Of a DNA stretch of 31,277 bases, positions 8,081 to 15,128 are shown in pieces. This stretch comes from Oscillospiraceae bacterium. GTDB lineage: Bacteria > Bacillota > Clostridia > Oscillospirales > Ruminococcaceae. Each line of letters opens with the position of its first letter. Position 1 is the stretch's first letter. The position numbers were made by a program, and so were the translations under genes. Under the pieces are notes generated by a model. The model was given only the letters and a program-made list of their open reading frames with translations, did no database searches and was not told the DNA's origin. The stretch is from the NCBI GenBank assembly GCA_004556975.1, contig SFFD01000020.1, forward strand, positions 1 through 31,277, in the 5' to 3' direction.

Positions 8081-8757
8081 TTTTCAGCAACAACGGCATC
8101 GCCTTCGCCCATAAACGGGTGCTCGCTTTTTTCTGAAACCGAAAGAGAAGCTTTGAATTTTTCGCAAAAGGCTTTTATTGCCTCTATTGTCTGCATATTA
8201 TCCCGCCCGCCGTAAAGAATTTCTGTGGGTATGTTCCAGCTTTCTATGGGGTGCTCTTTAATATAAGTGTAATATTTCCACGAAAGTGTTTCAACGGGCG
8301 TGGGGATTTCGCCCTTTTCCCGAAGTTCTTTTTCTGTAACGCCGAACCAGCCGAACATATTGTGAATAAGCAAATCCATATCCACAATGGGCGACTGAAA
8401 CAGCGCCTTTTTTATCGGCAGGGCATTATATGCGTTAAGGGCGAAAAACGCGCCTATGCTGCACGCAAAAAGGCTTATGCTCTTCCACTTTTCCGCGGCA
8501 AAATCGTAAATTGCGCCAAGGTCGCGCATTCCGTTCCATATGTCGCAGGGATAATTCTCGTCCGTGCGCTCTCCGTGGCAGGGCAAATCAAAGCTTATTG
8601 TCTGAAAGCCTTTTGCTTCGGCAATTTTTGCAAAGCCTTCGGCATATTCCTTTCGGGAGCATTTGCCGTGAACGTAAATATAAGCTTTTTCCGACGGCTC
8701 GCCCCAAATTATTGACGGAATTCCTTCGATGGTTATTTTTTCTTTTGTAATACTCAT
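8059..8757 (-). CDS. Alpha/beta-fold hydrolase
   Basis: A 232-residue cytoplasmic serine hydrolase of the alpha/beta fold. The oxyanion strand IYVHGKCS is near residue 28. The nucleophile is S100 in ACSIG, a relaxed form of the GxSxG elbow. D186 in YGGRD and H213 in SEHPF complete a plausible triad. The DLPCHGER segment near residue 58 is the usual loop after strand four. Its substrate is unknown; an acyl ester or short peptide ester is the broad family expectation. The ribosome site AAAGGC lies inside the end of the preceding gene, and its own 3' end overlaps the phosphatidyltransferase gene, so expression is probably coupled. Confidence 0.85.
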   Translation of the reverse strand: MSITKEKITIEGIPSIIWGEPSEKAYIYVHGKCSRKEYAEGFAKIAEAKGFQTISFDLPCHGERTDENYPCDIWNGMRDLGAIYDFAAEKWKSISLFACSIGAFFALNAYNALPIKKALFQSPIVDMDLLIHNMFGWFGVTEKELREKGEIPTPVETLSWKYYTYIKEHPIESWNIPTEILYGGRDNMQTIEAIKAFCEKFKASLSVSEKSEHPFMGEGDAVVAEKWLLENI

Positions 8758-8761
8758 AAAA

Positions 8762-8965
8762 CTATGCCTTTATGAAAAGCACCCGCCGCTCCTTCACGGA
8801 TATTTTCTCAACCTTTGCGCCGTAGTCGGAAAGCTCTTTTTTATATGTAAGAAACGAATGGTCAACGGGAAATCCGAGCAGCGCTTCTATCTCGTCAAAG
8901 GAAAGCGAAAAGCTTTCATCGTTTCTCTTTGAAACATACTCCCAAAGTGGCAGGTACTTGCTCAT
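8762..8965 (-). CDS. Small DUF7662-like protein
   Basis: A 67-residue basic protein beginning MSKYLPLWEYV. The core SLSFDEIEALLGFPV resembles the small DUF7662 family, in which the pattern is F-x-E-I-E-x-x-x-G-x-P. No catalytic or membrane features are visible and the function is not known. The preferred ATG overlaps the preceding stop codon as ATGA; an ATG 15 bases upstream, with GGAAG nearby, is the alternative. It ends four bases before the hydrolase gene. The family match is from memory of the pattern and would need a profile search. Confidence 0.6.
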   Translation of the reverse strand: MSKYLPLWEYVSKRNDESFSLSFDEIEALLGFPVDHSFLTYKKELSDYGAKVEKISVKERRVLFIKA

Positions 8966-9384
8966 TTTGTAAATTTGCATATGGCTTCCGCCGCTTCCTC
9001 GGCGGAAACTTCATCGGTGTTGATTTTAAGGTCAAAAGCCTCTGTTTCAAACTTATTATACTTTTTCTCAAGCATTGCCACAACCGGAGCGGGCAAATTT
9101 CCGTTCATTCTTGCGGCAAAGCGCTTTTTTACGGTGCCAAGTCCGGCGGTTACAAATACCCTTATGCCGCCCTCCGGCAAAAAAGCCAGCTGCTCCTTTT
9201 CCGTTATAATATAGATTACATTTTCTTTTGTAACGGCTTGTGAAAGCTTTGCCTTAAAAATTGATGCAGCCTCGCTTTCGCTTTTTGCCATACGAAGATA
9301 ATCCTTGCCGCTGAATATTACGGCGCCGTTTTTTTTCGCAATAAGCTTTGCGACGGTGGATTTCCCCGTGCAGCTGTCGCCCAT
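8962..9384 (-). CDS. Small P-loop kinase-like protein, apparently missing its first strand
   Basis: A 140-residue P-loop NTPase resembling small nucleotide kinases such as guanylate or cytidylate kinases. The Walker A GDSCTGKST occupies residues 2-10. Later features are YIITEKEQLAFL near residue 58 and a LID-like VKKRFAARMNG near residue 85 that could bind phosphates. The open frame begins at the P-loop itself. Just upstream the frame reads FAL, a natural beginning for the missing strand, but it is closed by TAA four codons before the ATG. The only ribosome site, AGAAAG, is weak and 13 bases away. Either the protein is N-terminally shortened or a substitution has damaged the start. The acceptor substrate is unknown. 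Confidence 0.65.
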   Translation of the reverse strand: MGDSCTGKSTVAKLIAKKNGAVIFSGKDYLRMAKSESEAASIFKAKLSQAVTKENVIYIITEKEQLAFLPEGGIRVFVTAGLGTVKKRFAARMNGNLPAPVVAMLEKKYNKFETEAFDLKINTDEVSAEEAAEAICKFTK

Positions 9385-9404
9385 TAGTGCAAATTATCTT
9401 TCTT

Positions 9405-10346
9405 TTACTCTATTTTAAGTCCGCCGCTGGTGGTTTTCACCTCAATGCGGCAGGTTACGTTTCCAAAAACATATTCCTCTCCGGAAAGGCGGCAGTCTCC
9501 GTGCTCAAAGCGGCCGCTTGTGCTTTTGTACCGTACCGTCGCTCCAAGCTTTTCAAGAAGCTCTATTCTTACATCGCCGCTTCCGGAATTTATATTTGCG
9601 CTTTCGCAGGATAAAATACCGGCAAATATGCTTCCGCTTGTGGTTTTAATCGAAATTTCCGGAAAAACGGCCTTTTTTATTTCGATTTTCCCGGAAATAT
9701 TTTCAAATTTCGCTTTTGAAGCTTCCGCATAGTCAATGTCTATCAAGCCGCTTGTACTTTTCACCGAAAGTTCTTTTGAAGCGCAAAGCTTTTCTGCGCT
9801 TATTTCACCGGAGGTTGTATGTATCTCTATGCCGTTTTCGGAAAAAGCCCCGTCAGCGGTTACCGAACCGCTGGTGCTGCTGATAAATACTTCTTCCGAA
9901 GAAAATCTGTCGGATTTTATGCTGCCGGATACGGAGCGAAGCTCCACGCTTTTGGGATTTTCGGCTTTGAGCGTAATTTCCGCCGACGCGCTTGACGCAA
10001 ATATTCCTGTTCCTTTCGGAACCTCCACCGTCAGAATTTTTGTGCCGAAGGGAAAGCTGCCCGCATAACCGGGCTTGCAAAACCGAATTTTAAGCGTTTG
10101 TCCGTCAATGCACCAACGCATTTTCTGTGCTTCGGAAAGACCTTTATCCGTTTCAGTTACTTTAAGCCTGTCCGAATCGCTTTCCACTATTTTTACCGAA
10201 CCGGATACCCATTCTATTTTTACATTCCTGATTTCGCCGGAATTATATTCAAAGCTTCCTACCGAATAATTTTTGTCAAAGCCTTCTTTGCCAAAGCGCA
10301 CGGAACATAAAAGTCCGAAAACGGATATTACCGATATTTTTTTCAT
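9405..10346 (-). CDS. DUF4097-family beta-repeat protein
   Basis: A 313-residue protein with one short N-terminal hydrophobic segment (ISVISVFGLL), then a repeated beta-strand pattern typical of DUF4097 (adhesin-like putative) proteins. Units such as SVSGSI, STSGSV, TTSGEI, STSGLI, TTSGSI, STSGRF and TTSGGL recur about every 20-25 residues, as in a right-handed beta solenoid. The N-terminal segment suggests export or membrane anchoring with the solenoid outside. In Firmicutes these proteins often sit next to ABC exporters or PspC/LiaF-type envelope stress genes, and here the exporter genes lie upstream in the same operon. AAAGGG precedes the ATG. The biochemical role is unknown. Confidence 0.8.
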   Translation of the reverse strand: MKKISVISVFGLLCSVRFGKEGFDKNYSVGSFEYNSGEIRNVKIEWVSGSVKIVESDSDRLKVTETDKGLSEAQKMRWCIDGQTLKIRFCKPGYAGSFPFGTKILTVEVPKGTGIFASSASAEITLKAENPKSVELRSVSGSIKSDRFSSEEVFISSTSGSVTADGAFSENGIEIHTTSGEISAEKLCASKELSVKSTSGLIDIDYAEASKAKFENISGKIEIKKAVFPEISIKTTSGSIFAGILSCESANINSGSGDVRIELLEKLGATVRYKSTSGRFEHGDCRLSGEEYVFGNVTCRIEVKTTSGGLKIE

Positions 10347-10351
10347 ACATT

Positions 10352-10816
10352 CTACCCTTTCTTATTGTTTGTTAAGGCGGCGTTCTTATAGCTGATAAGT
10401 ATATGTGCCGGCGCAAAGATTACCGCCGCGGCAAGCAGCGGAAAATTAAGCGAAAGCACGCCGCATATTATGAACAGCGCCGACGGCAAAACAGAAAGAA
10501 CCAGCGCTTTTTTGGTGCTGTTTCCTTTCCAAAATAATATCCAGCAAAGGCAGTAAACCGCGGCAATTCCGAACCCGAAAACAATATACAGAATTTCTGC
10601 CCAATCAAATATAAACCCTGCGCAAAGCCCCGGAATATTGACGCACATCAAAATAAGCGAAGCAAAGCGCCCTGTTTGCTCAAGAACCTCTGCTATTTTA
10701 TTCCGATAAAGATTTTCAAATCCGTCTTTATGCGTTGCGGCAAAAACAATATTCGGAATGAGTATAACCGCCATAATGGCTATTCCGTAAAAGTTAATCC
10801 ATTTCATAAAGCGCAA
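10352..10816 (-). CDS. Small integral membrane protein of unknown function
   Basis: A protein of about 154 residues with four predicted membrane helices: one at the N-terminus (YGIAIMAVILIPNIVFAA), two in the middle and one or two near the C-terminus, ending in a basic tail. The TNNKKG end lies five bases from the next gene. Residues NFYGIAIM and IPN resemble small uncharacterised membrane proteins of Clostridia, but I recognise no named family. The frame begins at TTG (10816); the ATG at 10807 is an equally likely start and no strong ribosome site is visible. It begins four bases after the upstream permease stop, so translation is probably coupled. Confidence 0.7.
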   Translation of the reverse strand: MRFMKWINFYGIAIMAVILIPNIVFAATHKDGFENLYRNKIAEVLEQTGRFASLILMCVNIPGLCAGFIFDWAEILYIVFGFGIAAVYCLCWILFWKGNSTKKALVLSVLPSALFIICGVLSLNFPLLAAAVIFAPAHILISYKNAALTNNKKG

Positions 10817-10820
10817 ATTT

Positions 10821-11717
10821 TCAGTTCTTTTTGCCGAAAATTATATTTAATGCAACATATATGGCGACAAAGACCAATATTGCGGTGCAAAGCACGGCAT
10901 ACATTGTTGCAACACTTACATTCTCGCCGTAAAAATAGAGATTGCAGTCTATCGAGTCTTTTATTCCCTCAATAACCTGTGCCGGAAAGCCGATATTTGC
11001 CATTTCGGCAAAAACTCCGCGCATGCAGTGGTTGCGGATAAGGCTTGTACCGTATGTTCCGGGCAAAAATGAAAGCACCTTTTGCAGCCCCTCTGAAAAA
11101 CTTGAAATCGGCATATATGCTCCGCAGAGAAAGCCGTAGCCCGCGCTGATAATGGTTCCCACGGCAGAGCCCTGGCCGCTTGTTGAAAGAAAGAAGTTTA
11201 TGCATGAGGAAAGGGAAATTCCGAAAAGGGTAAGCAGAACAACATCCAAAAGTGTAAGCATAACATCTGCCGCAGACATATACCACCCTGTGAAATAGAG
11301 ATAGATAAGGCAGGCGGCAAACGCCACAAAATTGATGATTATTGTTGCAAAAGAGGATGCGCAGAAATAGCCGACAGCAATGGTGGAACGCTTTACCGGC
11401 GTTACGGTAAGGTCGGTTATTGCGCCGCTTACCTTGTCCTGAACCATAAGCAGGTTGGAGCAAAACGCCACAGTAACGCAGCTTACCGCAAGAATTGAAG
11501 ATGCAAGCTGGCCGCCTACGGTTGCGTCAATAAGTGCTTCGTCAATGACAAAGCCCATGGGCAGCGCCGAAGCGAAGCTTTCGCGGTATATGTTTGCAAG
11601 AAAGGTTGCGTAAAGCACAAGCAGGATAAGCGGAGTTATAAGGGACGTAAAAAACATACCTTTATCCTTAAAAAACAGCTTGCAGTTTCTTATTATAAGG
11701 TTGCCAAGCCCTGTCAT
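10821..11717 (-). CDS. ABC-2 type transporter permease
   Basis: A 298-residue ABC-2 permease with an N-terminal cytoplasmic segment (RNCKLFFKDKGMFF), a first helix, an extracytoplasmic loop (residues 45-65) and about five further helices. The segment LLMVQDKVSGAITDLTVTPVKR is the coupling region usual for drug or lipid exporters of the DrrB/NodJ/YhhJ type. Its ATG overlaps the stop of the ATPase gene as ATGA, making the two an exporter pair. A role in resistance to a toxic compound fits the TetR regulator at the head of the operon, but the substrate is not evident. Confidence 0.85.
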   Translation of the reverse strand: MTGLGNLIIRNCKLFFKDKGMFFTSLITPLILLVLYATFLANIYRESFASALPMGFVIDEALIDATVGGQLASSILAVSCVTVAFCSNLLMVQDKVSGAITDLTVTPVKRSTIAVGYFCASSFATIIINFVAFAACLIYLYFTGWYMSAADVMLTLLDVVLLTLFGISLSSCINFFLSTSGQGSAVGTIISAGYGFLCGAYMPISSFSEGLQKVLSFLPGTYGTSLIRNHCMRGVFAEMANIGFPAQVIEGIKDSIDCNLYFYGENVSVATMYAVLCTAILVFVAIYVALNIIFGKKN

Positions 11718-12634
11718 ACTTTTTCCTCACTTTCTGCTGAAAGATTTTTTCCTGTAACGGCAAGAAAAACATCGTCCATTTTGCCCTTTGTTATTTCAAA
11801 ATCGGTAAAAAGTTCGGGATGTTTTATTATAAGTTCGGTTGCCGCGGCGGTGTTTGGAACAAAAACGCGCACCGCGTCGCGGATTTTTTCGCAGGGAAGC
11901 CCAAGGGCTTCCACGGCCGGCGCAGCTGTTCCGTAAATGGTTATAAAATCGCCGGTATATGTGTTTTTAAGCTCAAGCGGGGTTCCCTCTGCAACAATTC
12001 TTCCGCTGTCAAGAATGATTACATAATCTGCGTCGGCAGCTTCTTCCATATAATGCGTTGTAAGAAATACCGTCATTTTTTCTTCTTTACGAAGACTTTG
12101 AACAACATCCCAGAGAAGGCGTCGGGTCTGCGGGTCAAGTCCGGTTGTAGGCTCGTCAAGAATAAGTATTTCTGGCTTGTGCAAAAGCGCTCTTGCTATG
12201 TCAATTCTTCGCCGCTGCCCGCCGGAAAGCTTTCCTACCGTGCGGTTAAGTATTCCTTTAAAATCAAGAAGCTTTGCAAGCTCGTCAAGGCGCTCTTTGA
12301 AGTCCTTGCCCGTTATTCCGTAAAGGGCGGCGCGGCTTTTTAGATTTTCGCGAACGGTAAGCTCCTTATCAAGTACCGAGTTCTGGAACACCACTCCGAG
12401 TTTTCTTGTAACGTGCTCAAGACCGGAATCAATGCTTTCACCACATACGCTTACCGTTCCGCCGTCCTTCTTAAGCTGACCGCATATAATTGAAATCGTT
12501 GTGGATTTTCCCGCTCCGTTGACGCCGAGAAAAGCAAAAAGCTCCCCCTGTTTTACATGAAAGGAAAGGTCTTTTACGGCATGAACATCGCCAAAGGATT
12601 TATTAAGATTTTTAACATCAATAATTTTTTCCAT
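11714..12634 (-). CDS. ABC transporter ATP-binding protein, drug or lipid exporter type
   Basis: A 306-residue ABC ATPase. Walker A is GVNGAGKSTT near residue 40, the signature LSGGQRRRIDIARALL near residue 135 and Walker B ILILDEPTTGLDPQ near residue 155, with the switch histidine in TTHYMEEAADAD. The 80 residues after the core form the C-terminal extension common in DrrA-like exporters. The frame could open at 12685, but the ATG at 12634 has AAGAGG six bases upstream and gives the usual MEKIIDVKNL start. It pairs with the permease that overlaps its end. The 146-base gap to the TetR gene holds no terminator that I can see. Confidence 0.9.
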   Translation of the reverse strand: MEKIIDVKNLNKSFGDVHAVKDLSFHVKQGELFAFLGVNGAGKSTTISIICGQLKKDGGTVSVCGESIDSGLEHVTRKLGVVFQNSVLDKELTVRENLKSRAALYGITGKDFKERLDELAKLLDFKGILNRTVGKLSGGQRRRIDIARALLHKPEILILDEPTTGLDPQTRRLLWDVVQSLRKEEKMTVFLTTHYMEEAADADYVIILDSGRIVAEGTPLELKNTYTGDFITIYGTAAPAVEALGLPCEKIRDAVRVFVPNTAAATELIIKHPELFTDFEITKGKMDDVFLAVTGKNLSAESEEKV

Positions 12635-12780
12635 CTGCTGCCTCTTCTTATTATGTATTATGTATAAGGTAAAAGTGTCCTGCACTGTTTTTTATTCTAT
12701 AACATTTTTAAAAAATCGCCATAAAGCCGATGCGTAAATTTGTAAACCTGCGGTTGCGCTGACGCGCCGCAGCAAAAAGG

Positions 12781-13428
12781 CTACAGCTTATCCCAGATTT
12801 CCTCTACCTTAAATTCGGCTTTTTCTTCGTTTGGAACCGGTACTATTGTGGGAACATCGCTTTTCCCCGACTTTATAAGCATCATAAGCGCCATAAATTC
12901 CGTACCGATAATTTCGAGCACGTCCTCTTCGGTAAATGTCGCTATGCCGGAAGCGCAAAGAGCGGATATTCCGTAGCACTGAATCCAGGCGTTTTTGAAA
13001 AGCATCATAGCCTCTTTCTCGTTAAGGCCGTAATCCCGCATAACAAGCTTTATGCAAAGCTCTTCCATTTCTCCAAGGCGTCCGAAAATTCCGCTGAAGC
13101 TTTCAGGCCTTCCGTTCGGAAGATACAGCATATTGAAAAGATTCGGCTCTTCATTTGCAAAGCGAATCATCTGCATGCCTACTTCCTTAAATGCCGGAGT
13201 AAAGTCTGCCGCCCGGCGCAGTCTGGCATTAAAATCCCCCATTGCGGATTCGCTTACCGCTTCCTGAAGCTCTTTCATATTTCTGAACACAGTAAAAATA
13301 GGTCTTGGCGAGCTGCCGAGCTTTTCGGCAACCTCTCTTGCGGTAAGGGCGGAAAGTCCCTTTTCTCTTACAATTTCCTTTGCGGCAAAAACTATCTCTT
13401 CTTTTGTAAACTTCGGCTTTGGCGGCAT
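12781..13428 (-). CDS. TetR/AcrR-family transcriptional regulator
   Basis: A 215-residue regulator. The helix-turn-helix lies at about residues 20-48 (LTAREVAEKLGSSPRPIFTVFRN), where the recognition helix has PRPIF in place of the common VYYHF. The rest is the all-helical ligand-binding and dimerisation domain, in which helix LFKNAWIQCYGI resembles WHG-type TetR domains. GGAGG lies eight bases upstream of the ATG. A near-consensus promoter and a perfect inverted repeat precede it, which suggests autorepression and control of the ten genes downstream. The ligand is not known. Confidence 0.88.
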   Translation of the reverse strand: MPPKPKFTKEEIVFAAKEIVREKGLSALTAREVAEKLGSSPRPIFTVFRNMKELQEAVSESAMGDFNARLRRAADFTPAFKEVGMQMIRFANEEPNLFNMLYLPNGRPESFSGIFGRLGEMEELCIKLVMRDYGLNEKEAMMLFKNAWIQCYGISALCASGIATFTEEDVLEIIGTEFMALMMLIKSGKSDVPTIVPVPNEEKAEFKVEEIWDKL

Positions 13429-13462
13429 TTTGTAATCCTCCGTTTATCGGTAACAAACATTT

Positions 13463-13478
13463 TAAAACAATCGTTTTA
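13463..13478. promoter_or_regulatory. Candidate TetR operator
   Basis: TAAAAC and GTTTTA form a perfect inverted repeat around AATC, between the -10 box and the TetR start codon, just after the expected transcription start. Placement and symmetry fit binding by the TetR product. Confidence 0.55.
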
Positions 13479-13491
13479 CAACAGGAGTTTT

Positions 13492-13520
13492 AATATAGCA
13501 CAGAGCAATTCTCTTGTCAA
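13492..13520 (-). promoter_or_regulatory. Promoter of the TetR-exporter operon
   Basis: TTGACA (13520-13515), a 17-base spacer and TATATT (13497-13492), read on the minus strand. This is the strongest promoter match in front of the 11-gene operon. Confidence 0.75.
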
Positions 13521-13798
13521 TACTTCCGCGTAAAAAATAATAAATTTTGCCTGCTGCTTTATCGCATTATTCATGCATTCGCTGCCAATGGATTGCAATA
13601 TCCTGCGCCGGAAAATGCTTTTATCGCGGATAAAGGGCATATGTACTGCTGAAAGCGGCGTTGCTGCCATTGGCGAAAGCAAAACAGCTTTTGACTCTGA
13701 AACAGGCTTTTATGTTATATCTGTGCTCAAAATTGCTTTGCGAAACAATGCCATAATAAAATCCCGTGCTCAAAAGTTCGGCGGTCATAAGACAGTTG
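13521..13798. other. Unexplained stretch without a convincing gene
   Basis: No reading frame here has a ribosome site, codon pattern or recognisable product. A plus-strand TTGTCA (13514) with TAATAA (13538), 18 bases apart, could start a short transcript that would meet the hairpin at 13799. Two GTGCTCAAAA words occur at about 13722 and 13768. It may be a decayed gene or a small RNA. Confidence 0.3.
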
Positions 13799-13835
13799 AC
13801 AGCCACGGCAGTTTAAACCAAACTGCTGTGGCTGT
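13799..13835 (+). terminator. Strong 16-base stem-loop, terminator or operator
   Basis: ACAGCCACGGCAGTTT and AAACTGCTGTGGCTGT pair with a single G-T wobble around a five-base loop. The tail TCTTGTATTCTT is only moderately T-rich. It lies immediately upstream of the -35 box of the zincin promoter, so it could end an upstream transcript or bind a regulator. Confidence 0.5.
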
Positions 13836-13837
13836 TC

Positions 13838-13866
13838 TTGTATTCTTCCCGTCCATGTGATAATAT
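13838..13866 (+). promoter_or_regulatory. Promoter of the zincin gene
   Basis: TTGTAT (13838-13843), a 17-base spacer and TAATAT (13861-13866), 35 bases before AGGAGAGAG and the probable ATT start. Confidence 0.65.
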
Positions 13867-13914
13867 GTAACCAAACAAGCCTGTAAATCGTTTTTTATAG
13901 AGGAGAGAGAAGCC

Positions 13915-14823
13915 ATTCAAATTCAGGACTTTTTCATAAACGGCGACATTAAGGGCGCCATTGCATATATGCGTGAACACGAGGAATTTAAAGACATTCT
14001 TCCTGCATATGTCGCGATTTTTGAAAATTGTGAATACCGCACGTTTGAAATACCGGATATGCTCAACGATATTCTGCGTTTATATCAGATTTATTACCGT
14101 GATATCTTTTATTGCGGGTTGCCGGAGGCAAAGGCCGCAGACAAGCTGCTGACGGAGCTGCGGGCGCTTTTGAATATGCCGGATGCGGAGGAAGAGCTTT
14201 TGGCAGAGAGGCTTCAAACAGTTTTTGAACAGAACGGATACCACGCGCTTTTCGGAAAAACCCAGGGGTATTACGGCCCATATATCTGGAAAGATACCGT
14301 TCCGACTGTCTACCGTGTCGAGCTGCCGGGCGGAACGGCGGAATATACAGTAAATATTCTCAATGGCTTTGTATTCCGCAGCTGGATGGATTATCTGACC
14401 TTCGGCAGGTACGGTACTGGCGGCTGGGCTTCGCCCGATGGCACGATAAACTGCATTGAGCAAGCGTATGATTTTGAAAGCGAGCGGTTTCTTGTTTCTC
14501 TTCTGAAGCACGAAGCGCAGCATACCGTAGATATGAAACAATTCCCGGGAATCACCCCTGATGAGCTGGAATACCGTGCAAAACTTGTGGAGCTGCATTA
14601 CTCCGGCAATTTGGGATTGCTGCAAAAGTTTTTGTCTGAAGCGGATGAAAGCAAAACGAACGATAGTCATGCAATCGCTTCTGCGAGGATCAAAACAGAG
14701 TTTACAGATACGGATCAAATGAATCTCTCCGGCATCCAGGCACGGGCGCTGGAATTGCTTAATGTACATACGAAAGAAATGGAAGAAAAATATGGGAAGC
14801 AAACAACAGTATCTATCGATTGA
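13915..14823 (+). CDS. HExxH zincin-like protein, probable ATT start
   Basis: A protein of about 302 residues with a zinc-metallopeptidase motif, HEAQH, at residues 199-203. A glutamate-rich helix follows about 20 residues later (ELEYRAKLVEL) and could supply the third zinc ligand, as in gluzincins. No signal peptide or membrane helix is seen, so it is probably cytoplasmic. The segment GGWASPDGTINCIEQAYD just before the motif looks structured and conserved, but I do not recognise a named family. The first ATG (13969) has no ribosome site. AGGAGAGAG lies eight bases before ATT at 13915, and the frame is open from there (IQIQDFFINGDIKGAIAYM). I therefore start the gene at ATT, a rare but known initiator. 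It is a single-gene unit with its own promoter. Confidence 0.75.
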   Translation: MQIQDFFINGDIKGAIAYMREHEEFKDILPAYVAIFENCEYRTFEIPDMLNDILRLYQIYYRDIFYCGLPEAKAADKLLTELRALLNMPDAEEELLAERLQTVFEQNGYHALFGKTQGYYGPYIWKDTVPTVYRVELPGGTAEYTVNILNGFVFRSWMDYLTFGRYGTGGWASPDGTINCIEQAYDFESERFLVSLLKHEAQHTVDMKQFPGITPDELEYRAKLVELHYSGNLGLLQKFLSEADESKTNDSHAIASARIKTEFTDTDQMNLSGIQARALELLNVHTKEMEEKYGKQTTVSID

Positions 14824-14903
14824 CTGCAGTAAATTCCGGTTTGTAGAACAGATAAGAGCGCACTTTTATACATAGTAACCCCTGTATGTGCGCTTTGCGA
14901 GGC

Positions 14904-14941
14904 AAAACGCCCCGGACGCTTTCAAACGTCCGGGGCGTTTT
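14904..14941. terminator. Intrinsic terminator after the zincin gene
   Basis: AAAACGCCCCGGACG pairs perfectly with CGTCCGGGGCGTTTT around CTTTCAAA, with T on one strand and A on the other. A weaker AGCGCAC/GTGCGCT hairpin lies just before it, at about 14857-14895. Confidence 0.9.
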
Positions 14942-15007
14942 ACGCCGCTGCGTTGCAACCAAGGAACTGTATCCCTTGCGCCGCCAAAGCGGCTATCTTC
15001 TTAAAGC

Positions 15008-15036
15008 AAAAGGCGTGACCGCTTTCACGCCTTTTT
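15008..15036. terminator. Second terminator in the convergent gap
   Basis: AAAAGGCGTGA pairs with TCACGCCTTTT around a short loop and ends in five Ts. It can serve transcripts from either side. Confidence 0.8.
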
Positions 15037-15098
15037 CGTGTTTTACTGCCTTACGAACACCGCCCAAACGAGCACGGGGTTTTAAACGCGAAAATCAT

Positions 15099-15119
15099 TT
15101 TGAGCACGCCGTGCTCAAA
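15099..15119. repeat. GTGCTC-type palindrome after the dehydrogenase gene
   Basis: TTTGAGCAC and GTGCTCAAA form a perfect nine-base inverted repeat around GCC, 10 bases after the dehydrogenase stop. It shares its arms with the hairpins near 20090, 20140 and 20810. The T tract is weak, so it may be a repeat element or a poor terminator. Confidence 0.6.
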
Positions 15120-15128
15120 GCGGCTGTA

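Noticed and set aside
12635..12780. A separate promoter or terminator between tetR and the first ATPase
   Set aside because: No clean stem with a T tract and no promoter with good spacing could be found, so I left the genes as one operon.
13573..13860. 95-codon plus-strand frame
   Set aside because: No ribosome site, and it runs through a strong hairpin and into a promoter; treated as non-coding.
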